Source of the DNA: Desulfovibrio sp.
GTDB taxonomy: Bacteria; Desulfobacterota; Desulfovibrionia; Desulfovibrionales; Desulfovibrionaceae
Direction: 5' to 3'
Assembly: GCA_031291035.1 (NCBI GenBank)
Contig: JAISLI010000001.1
Span: 1 to 49,814, forward strand
Length of the DNA stretch: 49,814 nucleotides
Shown: piece after piece, positions 1 to 7,605 of the stretch
Layout: every line of letters starts with the position of its first letter
Numbering within the stretch: position 1 is the first letter of the stretch
Made by a program: the position numbers and the translations under genes
Notes under the pieces: model-generated
Told to the model about the DNA's origin: nothing
The model's database searches: none
What the model saw: the letters and a program-made list of their open reading frames with translations, nothing else

Positions 1-125
1 TGCGTATACAGGCCGATGCCCAAATTCCATTTGCGCGACTCCCGCGCCATCGTGGTCATGTCCGCCTGAAGCTGACCGGCGACAGAGGTGTTTTTCGTAA
101 CGCGGTGAGCCTCGTCGTAGCTCAC
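1..125 (-). pseudogene. truncated conjugative/type IV secretion ATPase fragment (TraU/IcmB-like)
   Basis: The reverse strand is open from about 125 to the window edge. It encodes a Walker-B-like DEAHRVTKN followed by RESRKWNLGIGLYT. A DEAH box followed after ~20 residues by an (R)E(S/G)RKWN stretch is the pattern I associate with TraU/IcmB(DotO)-type ATPases of conjugation and type IVB secretion systems; this is from memory, not a search. A TGA stop lies directly upstream of the frame (126-128) and the Walker A half is absent, so the visible piece looks 5'-truncated. The sequence changes abruptly to AT-rich DNA beyond position 126. The rest, if any, lies outside the window. Confidence 0.45.
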
Positions 126-392
126 TCATATTTTATATATAATATATTGATATTTAATAATAAAATAAATTTTATAAATATTTTACCCCATTAGTTACCC
201 CAAAATGAAACGGATGTCATAAGGGGTAGATGACCTTCACTGGACAAGTGGATCTGTAACCATAGAAAGCGGATTGTATTAAATCAGAATCCTATAATTA
301 TTTGATATAAATGCTGAAAATATTTTTTTATACCTATCGAATTCTGGAATGATGCTCTTATAGGCTTCAATCAAACATGAAGGGAGCCTGAT
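126..392. other. AT-rich leader with TACCCC repeats upstream of the AAA/WYL/RtcB block
   Basis: This stretch holds no gene. Positions 129-185 are almost pure A/T. Two direct copies of TTACCCCA lie at 183-190 and 195-202, and an inverted copy (AAGGGGTAG) at 221-229. They are the only obvious operator-like elements before the ATPase gene and could bind the WYL-domain regulator encoded in the same block, which is inference. A ribosome binding site AGGGAG (381-386) precedes the ATG at 393 by 6 nt. No convincing -35/-10 pair could be chosen among the many A/T runs. Confidence 0.5.
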
Positions 393-2591
393 ATGCGACA
401 CAGACACCACAAAATCGGCGGTTCAACCATTGCGGCAGTTACACCGGAAACCAGCTATGCCCAAGGCAAGTGCGCCGGATGGCTCTTGCGCCTTATGGAA
501 CAGGGAGTTGAGCTGGATGACGATTTTTTTACCTGTTTCGGCTGGGCTATTGGCGGTCTGTCGCCTTTTTTGAAGTCGCTTTCCGGCGAGATCAAAAACT
601 TGCCGGAAAAACGTTCTGTCAGCGCGTTCAAAAAGGCGGTGAACGAAGCCATAAAAAGCCCTGAATACCATCAGGATGACAAATGTGAAGAACTTGTGCG
701 GGAACATCCCGCGATGAAGGGCATCATTGCGGAGATGCTTCGCCGGGAATGCGTTGCCGCAGCAGCCGATGCCGCAAAAAACGACGATATCTGGCGTACC
801 GCCCGAAAACGCCTCAAGCGCATGTTCGGCATAAGCGATGCACTGCTGCAACTATGTGATTTCGTTTTTATTCAGCAGTCATTCTCAGAGGTTGAAAATT
901 ATATTGAAGATCACCTCGAGCTGTACAAATACCAGAATAGACGGATATTGGCGCATCTACTTGATTTTGACTACAAAACGCTGCTGAATTGCATTGCCGA
1001 GGCCCATACCTGCGGCTTCTTTGACGATTACAGTTGCCATAACAGGTTCCGTCTAAGGGATGAACTGTTGTCGTTTTGGGTAGAAGATGAAACATCTGAC
1101 AAAAGAAAACTTTTTTACAAGAGCCTGGACGGTAAAAAGCTTCCGTTGGAAAAATTCCGCGTTTCCCGGGAAGACATTGACCATGTCATGTCTTTGCTGG
1201 AACATACCGGGCATGACCCTGTCCACATCCTGCTCTACGGCCCCCCGGGCACGGGCAAGACCACTTTTGCCAACAGCTTGGCCGACGCGCTAAAAGTCAA
1301 GGCATGGAGCGTGGTCAGCCGCGCGGACGACGATGATGCCGCCCGCAGAACATCTTTGTGCGCCTGTCTGAACCTCGCGACAAAACACAGCGGCGCCTTT
1401 GTGCTTGTGGACGAAGCGGAACGCCTGCTGGACACGAACAATCTTTTTACCGAAAACAGCAAGGATAAGGCCTGGTTGAACGCCTTTCTGGAAGAGCGCG
1501 GCAGGCGCGTCATCTGGATAACCAACCACGTCACTCACGTTGAGCAGGCTGTGCGGCGGCGTTTCACCTATAGTATCCACTTTGACCGTCTGGGCAAAAA
1601 AGAACGCGGAGAAATATGGCGGCAGGTGATCCGGGATCAACGGATGGAAAACTCCCTGTCTGAAGAACAGGTACAGAACCTTGTAAGAAATTACGATGTG
1701 CCCGCAGCCGTGATTGAAAAATCCGTGTGCCAAGTGAAGCGTCTTCACGTCAAAAAGAAGGATTGCGCTTCCGCTGTGGAGCGTGTGCTGTGCGCCCACG
1801 TTACTTTAAGCCGCGACGGCCGGAAGCCGCGTAAAAAACCTGAAGTAAACGATGACTACACCCTTGAGGGCGTGTGTATGGCAAATTCCGCTCAGGAATT
1901 GCTGGACAAATGCCGCCGCGTGGACACTTTGCTGCGCAATGAAAAATCTTTGCGGCCCGGCGGCGGAACGATGCTCTTTTACGGCCCCCCCGGTACGGGC
2001 AAGACTGCTCTGGCCCGCCATATCGCCAAAGAACTGGATCGGGAATGTATGGTGAAGCGGGCCAGCGATCTGCTCAGCATGTGGGTCGGCGAATCAGAAC
2101 AACAGGTCGCGGAAGCTTTCCGCAAGTCGGAAGCGGATGGATCAGTGCTGGTCATTGACGAGGCGGACAGCTTTATCTATTCTCGCGACATCGCCCAGCG
2201 TTCCTGGGAAACGACCCTGGTCAACGAATTTTTGACCTGCCTTGAGGAATGTCGCGGTTTCTGCGTCTGCACCACCAATCGCCGCGACAATATGGACGCG
2301 GCGGCCATGCGCCGTTTTTCCTTCAAGGTGGAGTTCACCTACGCAAAACCGGAACAGATTCGCGCCCTGTACGCCTCCCTGCTTGCGCCGCTGGCAGGCC
2401 GGGATTTGCATCCTGAGGAAGAAAAGATATTGTGCTCCATGACCAGGCTTACTCCAGGGGATTTTCACGCCGTGCGTTCGCAATACTGGCTTGAGGAACC
2501 CGCATCGGTGGATATTCCGGAGTTGCTGGAGCGTCTGAAGCATGAGCAAAACATAAAGCTGGATAAAAACCAAAGCAGGATTGGATTTTGA
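393..2591 (+). CDS. tandem AAA+ ATPase (two ATPase modules)
   Basis: This 732-residue protein has an unrecognised, mostly helical N-terminal part (1-270) followed by two AAA+ modules. Module 1 has Walker A GPPGTGKT at 283-290 and Walker B FVLVDEAE near 336-343. Module 2 has Walker A GPPGTGKT at 531-538 and Walker B VLVIDEAD near 585-592. Each is followed by a candidate arginine-finger region (AVRRRF, AMRRF). The layout resembles CDC48-like double-ring remodelling ATPases, but the N-domain is different. It is likely a cytoplasmic ATP-driven remodeller of a protein or RNP; the substrate cannot be told. It is the first gene of a same-strand set with a WYL regulator and RtcB, so a role in sensing or processing damaged RNA is plausible inference. 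Start ATG 393 has a good ribosome binding site. Confidence 0.85.
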   Translation: MRHRHHKIGGSTIAAVTPETSYAQGKCAGWLLRLMEQGVELDDDFFTCFGWAIGGLSPFLKSLSGEIKNLPEKRSVSAFKKAVNEAIKSPEYHQDDKCEELVREHPAMKGIIAEMLRRECVAAAADAAKNDDIWRTARKRLKRMFGISDALLQLCDFVFIQQSFSEVENYIEDHLELYKYQNRRILAHLLDFDYKTLLNCIAEAHTCGFFDDYSCHNRFRLRDELLSFWVEDETSDKRKLFYKSLDGKKLPLEKFRVSREDIDHVMSLLEHTGHDPVHILLYGPPGTGKTTFANSLADALKVKAWSVVSRADDDDAARRTSLCACLNLATKHSGAFVLVDEAERLLDTNNLFTENSKDKAWLNAFLEERGRRVIWITNHVTHVEQAVRRRFTYSIHFDRLGKKERGEIWRQVIRDQRMENSLSEEQVQNLVRNYDVPAAVIEKSVCQVKRLHVKKKDCASAVERVLCAHVTLSRDGRKPRKKPEVNDDYTLEGVCMANSAQELLDKCRRVDTLLRNEKSLRPGGGTMLFYGPPGTGKTALARHIAKELDRECMVKRASDLLSMWVGESEQQVAEAFRKSEADGSVLVIDEADSFIYSRDIAQRSWETTLVNEFLTCLEECRGFCVCTTNRRDNMDAAAMRRFSFKVEFTYAKPEQIRALYASLLAPLAGRDLHPEEEKILCSMTRLTPGDFHAVRSQYWLEEPASVDIPELLERLKHEQNIKLDKNQSRIGF

Positions 2592-2678
2592 GAGAAAGGG
2601 TAATGGGAAAAAATTCAGGAAGGGGCAAAAGTGTATCTTCCTCTACGGGTTCAGGCGTTATCCGCCACAGGAGGCACT

Positions 2679-3698
2679 ATGCCGAAAAAATGGAATTCTG
2701 ACGCTTCTCCGGCGGAAAAACTGCTTTCCCTGTATGCCATGTTGCTGTTTACCGGGCGGGAGGCCAGCCTGAGCGATTTGTCCCGCGATCTCAACTGTTC
2801 CAAGCAAGTGGTGCTCCGGCTGATAGACAAGCTTGAAGCGTCGCCCTTCGGCAAGCTCATGCGCGTAAAGCGCGGCAGAGAGGCTGTGTATCATCTGGAT
2901 CGCCCGAAACTGCCCAAAATTAGCCTGAACGCCGAAGGTCTGCAGCAACTTGCCCTGTGTCGGGATTTCATTTTGCACCTCCTGCCGGAGGCCATGCGCA
3001 AACAGGTGGACGCGACTTTGCAACAGGCTTCGGCGTATCTCCCGGCAGGAGAAAATTCCGGCATGGATACGGTTTTCGCGCAGTCCATGTTCAAGGGCCG
3101 AATCAATTACACTCCCTTCCAGGACATGCTGCAAACACTGATGCAAGCCATACGGGAGCGCAAGATCTGTGCGGTGCGCTATCAATCAACCAGCAGCACG
3201 GAAAGTAGAGAATTTGAATATGCGCCCATGCGCCTGATCGCCTTTCACGAAACCATCTACTGCAACGGATGGGTTATGGAGGGCAGACGCGCGAAATATG
3301 AAAAACCCACGCCTCTTGCGTTGCACCGCCTGCGCGGGGTCACGCCGACCGCTCGTAGCGGCAAACATCTGCCGGAACCGCCTGCGGAACACGGTGAAAA
3401 CTTTGGCGTGATGGATATGGAGTTGTTTACCGCGAAGATACGGTTTTCGCCCAAGGCCGCCATCTATGTGGCGGAACGGGAATGGAGCGAAAATCAAAAA
3501 ATCGTCAGGCACCGGGACTGCGGCATCACCTTGACGCTGCAAGCCCGCAGTCCCGTTGAACTGACGGCCTGGGTGCTGGGTTTCGGAGACGCGGCGGAAG
3601 CGCTCTCTCCGAAATGGCTGCGGGAAAGCATGGCGGAACAGGCAGCGGCTTTGGCCGCGCTGTATGGAACGGGCGCGGTCGCGGAACCACGCGCATGA
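2679..3698 (+). CDS. HTH/WYL-domain transcriptional regulator
   Basis: The protein is 339 residues when started at ATG 2679, which is preceded by CAGGAGG (2668-2674); an upstream ATG at 2631 lacks such a site. The N-terminal ~75 residues form a winged helix-turn-helix (LSDLSRDLNCSKQVVLRLID). A WYL domain follows around 165-235, with the core read here as IYCNGWVMEG, and the C-terminal part (TAKIRFSPKAAIYVAE onward) looks like the WCX extension. WYL proteins are ligand- or nucleic-acid-responsive regulators often found beside defence and RNA/DNA repair genes. It lies 87 nt after the AAA+ gene and 115 nt before rtcB, so it probably controls this block. It would stand in for RtcR, the sigma-54 activator of E. 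coli rtcBA. Confidence 0.88.
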   Translation: MPKKWNSDASPAEKLLSLYAMLLFTGREASLSDLSRDLNCSKQVVLRLIDKLEASPFGKLMRVKRGREAVYHLDRPKLPKISLNAEGLQQLALCRDFILHLLPEAMRKQVDATLQQASAYLPAGENSGMDTVFAQSMFKGRINYTPFQDMLQTLMQAIRERKICAVRYQSTSSTESREFEYAPMRLIAFHETIYCNGWVMEGRRAKYEKPTPLALHRLRGVTPTARSGKHLPEPPAEHGENFGVMDMELFTAKIRFSPKAAIYVAEREWSENQKIVRHRDCGITLTLQARSPVELTAWVLGFGDAAEALSPKWLRESMAEQAAALAALYGTGAVAEPRA

Positions 3699-3813
3699 GC
3701 CGGTCCTGGGGAAGACGGAGTCTTTGTCCGGAAAATGGCGTCACGTCCCGGATGCGCATGGCGGCATCGGAAAAAAATGCTGAAAGAGGTTTCAGACCAT
3801 AAAGGAAATTTTG

Positions 3814-4956
3814 ATGGATATCCCTGTTGACCCGAAAAACCCCAGGCTCAGACTGACTCTCCCCTGGGAGCGGATTGAGAAATCCGCCCAAGAGCAGCTT
3901 GGACAGACTCTGAACAACCCCCATCTGGAAACCCTGGTGGTGCTGCCGGATGTGCATTGGGGCATGAACGTCTGCATCGGCAGCGTGGTTTTGATGAATG
4001 ACGTTATCGTGCCGTCCTTTGTCGGAGTGGATATCGGCTGCGGCATGGCCCACGTGAACACGCGCCGCACCGCTGAAGATCTTGGGCTTGTCTCCTTTGA
4101 AGAAAAGAAGGCGCTTTTCCGCGTCATCCAAAAGCTCATTCCGCACGGCAAGGGCGCGGGCAATAAAAAAGACGCCCCGCCGTATCCGGTGGTCTTTGCA
4201 TCAGCCGCCATGTCCCATCAAAAAAGAAGGAACATCAACCACAGGGCGCCCCATGATTGGGGAACTCTGGGGCACGGCAATCACTTTATTGAAATAGGCG
4301 TAAATGCCGGAGGCGAAATCGGCGTTACCCTGCACTCCGGCAGCCGGAGTCCGGGCTACAACATCGCGGAGCATTACATCAAGGAAGCGGCGGCACGCAA
4401 CCAATGCGCAGCGCCCTTCTTTGCAACGGCCTCCGAACTCGGGCAGGCCTACTATCAGGACATGCTCTGGGCCATTGACTTCGCGGCCGCCAACCGGCGG
4501 CGCATGATGGAAAAACTTCTGGGATTGTTCGGCCTGAGCCCGGACAGCCTGGTCCTGATTGAAAAAAACCACAACCACGCCGTATGGGACAGGGAAAAAA
4601 ATCAGGTTCTGCACCGCAAGGGGGCTACCCCGGCCAATGCGGACGAATACGGGATCATCCCCGGCAGCCAGCTGGACGGCGTGTATGTGACCAAAGGTCT
4701 GGGCAATGAATACTTTCTTTGCTCTTCCTCGCATGGCGCGGGCAGGGCCATGAGCAGGCGGGTCGCGTTGCGGCACGGGAGCAACGAAAAATTCAAGCGG
4801 CTCATGGCGGATGTGGTTTGCCGCACGGATACAAAAATTCAGGATGAAGCTCCTTGGGCCTACAAGGATATCCATGCGGTGGTGAAGAATCAGGTAGAGA
4901 ACAGGCAGGTGGAAATAGTGGATTACTTCAAACCCATTGTGGTTGTGAAAGGCTGA
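3814..4956 (+). CDS. rtcB: RtcB-family RNA ligase
   Basis: This 380-residue protein is of the shorter bacterial RtcB type. The family joins 2',3'-cyclic phosphate (or 3'-phosphate) and 5'-OH RNA ends with GTP and Mn2+, in tRNA and RNA repair. Visible landmarks are PDVHWG (45-50), the metal-binding Cys in VGVDIGCGMAH (Cys76), GHGNHFIE (His157), LHSGSR (His174), HNH (253-255), HRKGA and SSSHGAGR, whose His307 matches the guanylylated histidine of characterised RtcB. ATG 3814 is chosen over TTG 3811 because AAAGGA (3801-3806) is well spaced to it. No archease or RtcA gene is nearby. Its neighbours are a WYL regulator and an AAA+ ATPase upstream and a caspase-like gene 27 nt downstream, suggesting a stress or conflict-response cassette. 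Confidence 0.92.
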   Translation: MDIPVDPKNPRLRLTLPWERIEKSAQEQLGQTLNNPHLETLVVLPDVHWGMNVCIGSVVLMNDVIVPSFVGVDIGCGMAHVNTRRTAEDLGLVSFEEKKALFRVIQKLIPHGKGAGNKKDAPPYPVVFASAAMSHQKRRNINHRAPHDWGTLGHGNHFIEIGVNAGGEIGVTLHSGSRSPGYNIAEHYIKEAAARNQCAAPFFATASELGQAYYQDMLWAIDFAAANRRRMMEKLLGLFGLSPDSLVLIEKNHNHAVWDREKNQVLHRKGATPANADEYGIIPGSQLDGVYVTKGLGNEYFLCSSSHGAGRAMSRRVALRHGSNEKFKRLMADVVCRTDTKIQDEAPWAYKDIHAVVKNQVENRQVEIVDYFKPIVVVKG

Positions 4957-4983
4957 ACCGTTATTGCAGGGGAGGAAATGATC

Positions 4984-5313
4984 ATGACAATCGGAGTCGC
5001 ATTGCTTGAGTGTCCATGGTGGGATTTTGATGAAAATCCAAGGCAGGCCTCGGCATTCCCATTTTTTGAAGGTGTCTCGTGTTATAGTGATAATTTAGCA
5101 ATTTATCATCTTAATTTTTATAATACACAGAGTTTTGAGGACGCTATAAATCACGCAGAGACAATTCCTGAGAAGAGAAAAATTCTTTATATCGGAGCGC
5201 ATGGCAAGGGAGGAAGAATGGCGGGTGGAAATTTAGCTGTACAAATGCAGAAAATTCCTCCGAAGTCTTATGAAGGTATTATTTTGAGCAGTTGTGAAGT
5301 AGGTAAAAAATAA
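4984..5313 (+). CDS. caspase/CHAT-like protein, N-terminal half (frameshifted)
   Basis: The frame encodes 109 residues from ATG 4984; the ATG at 4978 is too close to the GGGAGG at 4970-4975. It contains YIGAHGKGG (His73) and, 31 residues later, IILSSCEVG (Cys104). A strand ending in H-G and a second strand ending in S/A-C form the catalytic dyad pattern of the caspase-haemoglobinase fold (clan CD, including CHAT), so a cysteine protease is my structural guess. The frame stops at TAA 5311-5313, right after an A6 run (5305-5310). Re-reading one A continues without a stop into the frame ending at 5621, giving a ~214-residue protein. The DNA is clearly more AT-rich than rtcB, pointing to separate acquisition. 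Confidence 0.55.
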   Translation: MTIGVALLECPWWDFDENPRQASAFPFFEGVSCYSDNLAIYHLNFYNTQSFEDAINHAETIPEKRKILYIGAHGKGGRMAGGNLAVQMQKIPPKSYEGIILSSCEVGKK

Positions 5314-5336
5314 ATGCTCTTGAGCCTGCTATCAAT

Positions 5337-5621
5337 ATGGTGAACTGGATATTTTCATACAAAGTTCCTGTGGATTGGATGGCAAGCACACTAATTGAAA
5401 TAGCCATTATTAAGATGCTGGCAGGCACTACTATAGCATATCTTAAAAATGAACATGCACTGATTAAAAAATTCTCAGGATCAATGTCATGCTTTAAACA
5501 AGATTGGGAAATTGGAATTGAAGATGATACGCCACTAAAGGGCGCTGTTTCATTAATATATAGGCCAGGAAAGAGAAAAAAATATCTTGATGTTTCCAGC
5601 GAAATATTCGAAGCGGACTAG
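5337..5621 (+). CDS. caspase/CHAT-like protein, C-terminal half (in -1 frame)
   Basis: This 94-codon frame has no ribosome binding site before its first ATG (5337). It continues upstream in frame, through the codons for INALEPAIN, to the A6 run at 5305-5310 where the preceding gene ends. It therefore looks like the second half of the same protein rather than a separate gene. The contents (WIFSYKVPVDWMASTLIEIA, then a basic tail RPGKRKKYLDV) fit the end of a small alpha/beta protein. The break is either a programmed -1 shift on the A-run, a real inactivating mutation or a homopolymer sequencing error. The IS66 remnant begins shortly after the TAG stop. Confidence 0.45.
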   Translation: MVNWIFSYKVPVDWMASTLIEIAIIKMLAGTTIAYLKNEHALIKKFSGSMSCFKQDWEIGIEDDTPLKGAVSLIYRPGKRKKYLDVSSEIFEAD

Positions 5622-5658
5622 CATCAAAAATATACTAGCATTGCAATGGGTTGTTAGC

Positions 5659-5729
5659 AGAATCTTGCCGGATATCCTCATCAGTGACGGCTACGGCGTG
5701 TATCAGCAATGGGTGCACGGCCGCCAGAC
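5659..5729 (+). pseudogene. IS66-type transposase remnant, left fragment
   Basis: The forward frame encodes ILPDILISDGYGVYQQW then VHGRQ. This matches the catalytic-core stretch VSDGYALYCKWEHGRQT of the neighbouring intact IS66 transposase but is a diverged relative. The fragment is cut at 5729 by the inserted IS. Joining it to 7205 (removing the IS and one copy of CGCCAGAC) restores the frame as GRQTCLAHL. Nothing of the older transposase remains further upstream. Confidence 0.75.
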
Positions 5730-5748
5730 GTAACCGCTCACAGGGTAT
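5730..5748 (+). repeat. left terminal inverted repeat of the IS66-family element
   Basis: The sequence GTAACCGCTCACAGGGTAT is an exact reverse complement of 7178-7196. The last codons of the transposase run up to its inner edge. The direct repeat CGCCAGAC directly precedes it. Confidence 0.93.
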
Positions 5749-7142
5749 CAGCGATGAAGAAAGGCAGTATCAGGGCGTTGCCCTTGGAAGAAACTCTTGA
5801 AGGCGTCTACAAGCACCGGGTGGGTACGCTTTTTTTGGATGCGGCAGGTTTGGCGAACCGAAAGTATGCGTTCGACAAAACGCTCGCCTTTTTCGCGGCG
5901 TGTACCGAAACTGCGTTTGCGCCAGATCACGGGGAAACGAAGCATGCGTTCCGCGTGGTTGTTGGTTGGACCAATCCCCTCTTCTCGCAGGAAGGTCCAG
6001 AGGCAATCCATCTCTTTTACCAAATGACGCACAAGACCACCAACCACATCCTGCCGTTCCCTGTACATGCGAAAAATACGCATCAATCGCGCGTAAAACA
6101 TATTCCACTCCCCCCGGGATGGAGGTTCATGGGCCATGTGGCATAACAGACGAAGCTCCTTGAGTATCCATGACCCACATTTCGCAATTTCTGGATTGGG
6201 GTGTTCAGAAACCGCCTTTGCCCGCCGGACAAGATGGGCCAGGCAGGTTTGCCGGCCATGTTCCCATTTGCAATACAGGGCGTATCCGTCACTGACAAGC
6301 AAACCCCGCCATGCGCCGATCAAGTCTTCAAAGGCTTTTTGCGAGCGGTTGGCATGAACCATAAAATAGGCAACAATACTGTTCGTCATCACCCACAGCC
6401 AACGAAGCAGTTTGCACGTTCTCCAGGATGTTTCGTCAATATTGTTGAAGGACGACTGATGCGCGCTCTCCTTGATAGTTTCATAGTAGGGAAGCAAGGC
6501 GCTGCTCGCCCGGTCAACGATCTTTTGTATAGCCCCTTGGCTGACGCTCAACCCAAAGACAGAGAAAAGGTAGTCCTGCGCCGCCCTGCGGCTGTCGCCA
6601 TGCGTGCCGACCAGTTCAACGATGGAGGCGGAAAGCCGTGGCCCAAACCCGGTACGATGCTCATGCGGGACAGTCGTTTTGACCGTTTTTCCGCAAACCG
6701 GGCATTTGGCGCGGTACAGCACAAAGTGATCGACACTCAGCTCAATCTTGGGCAGTTCAATAACCTGATGGGTGTAAAACGGCTCCATTGTTTCAAATTC
6801 AGTATTACCGCAGGGGCACGCGCCGGGATGCAGGTGATGCACATTCGTGGGATCAAGCAATTCGTAGCGTTTTCCTTTACGTTTGCGCGGAGTCTTCTGT
6901 TTTGTCTCGCCGGACGGACGCCGCTTAAAAGGGCTGTCACTGGAAGGCGGCTTGTCGGAATTGGACGAATTCTTGTTCAGTCTGGCTTCAAGCGTCACAA
7001 TACGTGTTTCCAGAGCCTCAATTCGGGATTGTTGCGCTGCGACCAGCTCCAGCAGACGCACAATCAGGTCAATCGCTTCTTGCGGTGTGCGGCTGAGCAC
7101 CTCTGCGCTCAAAGGAATAATTGGCTTGCCGTCCGTTTGCAT
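5748..7142 (-). CDS. tnpC: IS66-family transposase (TnpC/DDE type)
   Basis: The protein has 464 residues. The N-terminal part carries a coiled-coil/leucine-zipper-like stretch (LLELVAAQQSRIEALETRIV) and a low-complexity linker with NSSNSDKPPSSDSPFKR, both typical of IS66 TnpC. Next come zinc-binding cysteines (CPCGNTEF, CPVCGKTV). The DDE core has Asp in NNIDETSWR, Asp in LLVSDGYALY and Glu in NNHAERMLR. The C-terminus carries a short IS66-type tail (RTHPVLVDAFKSFF). It fills almost the whole element and reads toward the left end. No frameshift or stop interrupts it, so it is probably functional. Confidence 0.95.
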   Translation of the reverse strand: MQTDGKPIIPLSAEVLSRTPQEAIDLIVRLLELVAAQQSRIEALETRIVTLEARLNKNSSNSDKPPSSDSPFKRRPSGETKQKTPRKRKGKRYELLDPTNVHHLHPGACPCGNTEFETMEPFYTHQVIELPKIELSVDHFVLYRAKCPVCGKTVKTTVPHEHRTGFGPRLSASIVELVGTHGDSRRAAQDYLFSVFGLSVSQGAIQKIVDRASSALLPYYETIKESAHQSSFNNIDETSWRTCKLLRWLWVMTNSIVAYFMVHANRSQKAFEDLIGAWRGLLVSDGYALYCKWEHGRQTCLAHLVRRAKAVSEHPNPEIAKCGSWILKELRLLCHMAHEPPSRGEWNMFYARLMRIFRMYRERQDVVGGLVRHLVKEMDCLWTFLREEGIGPTNNHAERMLRFPVIWRKRSFGTRREKGERFVERILSVRQTCRIQKKRTHPVLVDAFKSFFQGQRPDTAFLHR

Positions 7143-7177
7143 GATTTTTACAGGAACATAATTTCTAGACTTTGTCT

Positions 7178-7196
7178 ATACCCTGTGAGCGGTTAC
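7178..7196 (-). repeat. right terminal inverted repeat of the IS66-family element
   Basis: This is the exact reverse complement of 5730-5748, followed immediately by the target duplication CGCCAGAC (7197-7204). It lies 35 bp upstream of the transposase start codon. Confidence 0.93.
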
Positions 7197-7204
7197 CGCC
7201 AGAC

Positions 7205-7352
7205 TTGTCTCGCTCATCTGCTTGTCCTGGCTGCCCGCGCAGCCATCCATGGCATTGAACGCCGCAAGCGGGGTGAGGATGGCCTGCTTCCCCTCCTGAC
7301 CTCTCGGAGAGAAATTTTACGGATCCCCAAAATGCGAAATCAAGGGAGTTGA
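7205..7352 (+). pseudogene. IS66-type transposase remnant, right fragment
   Basis: The frame continues the left fragment: TCLAHLLVLAARAAIHGIER and on to a TGA at 7350-7352. Only the first residues (CLAHL) align well with IS66 transposases; the rest is diverged and far too short to hold the C-terminal catalytic Glu region. The original transposase gene was therefore already decayed or truncated when the newer IS landed in it. Confidence 0.65.
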
Positions 7353-7568
7353 TGAGTAACGGTCTGACCGTCTATGTGAAAACCAGGATAATCCAGTGGC
7401 CTTTGAGGCCTGCGTGGTGATTTGGACATATAGAGCGGATTTCATCATGGGCACAGGGAAATATCCCGTAAAAGATGCCGGATACATGGATTGCATTCGA
7501 TTCGGAAACTCAAAAAAACCTTGACTCGCGGGGCGGGTCTATACATGGATTATGGTCGACACCACGTC

Positions 7569-7598
7569 TTGACAATGACGTTGCGGTGCGGGCATTAT
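7569..7598 (+). promoter_or_regulatory. candidate sigma-70 promoter of the nuclease-like gene
   Basis: TTGACA (7569-7574) and CATTAT (7593-7598) are separated by 18 bp. The predicted transcription start falls at about the ATG at 7606. There is no Shine-Dalgarno sequence before that ATG, so the transcript could be leaderless. Apart from this site I see nothing recognisable between 7353 and 7605. Confidence 0.4.
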
Positions 7599-7605
7599 CC
7601 ATGAC

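Larger units (their letters stand above)
5730..7196 (-). mobile_element. complete IS66-family insertion sequence, 1,467 bp
   Basis: The element has perfect 19-bp terminal inverted repeats beginning GTAA (5730-5748 and 7178-7196). It is flanked by the 8-bp direct repeat CGCCAGAC (5722-5729 and 7197-7204). GTAA ends and 8-bp target duplications are typical of the IS66 family. It carries only one gene, the tnpC-type DDE transposase on the reverse strand, and no tnpA/tnpB, as in the ISBst12-like subgroup. Both ends and the transposase look intact, so it may be active. It sits inside an older IS66-like transposase fragment. Confidence 0.93.

Noticed and set aside
6201-7352. A 383-codon forward frame through the IS66 element
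   Set aside because: It is the antisense of the transposase; only its last ~49 codons, past the right end of the IS, are a real (decayed) transposase fragment.
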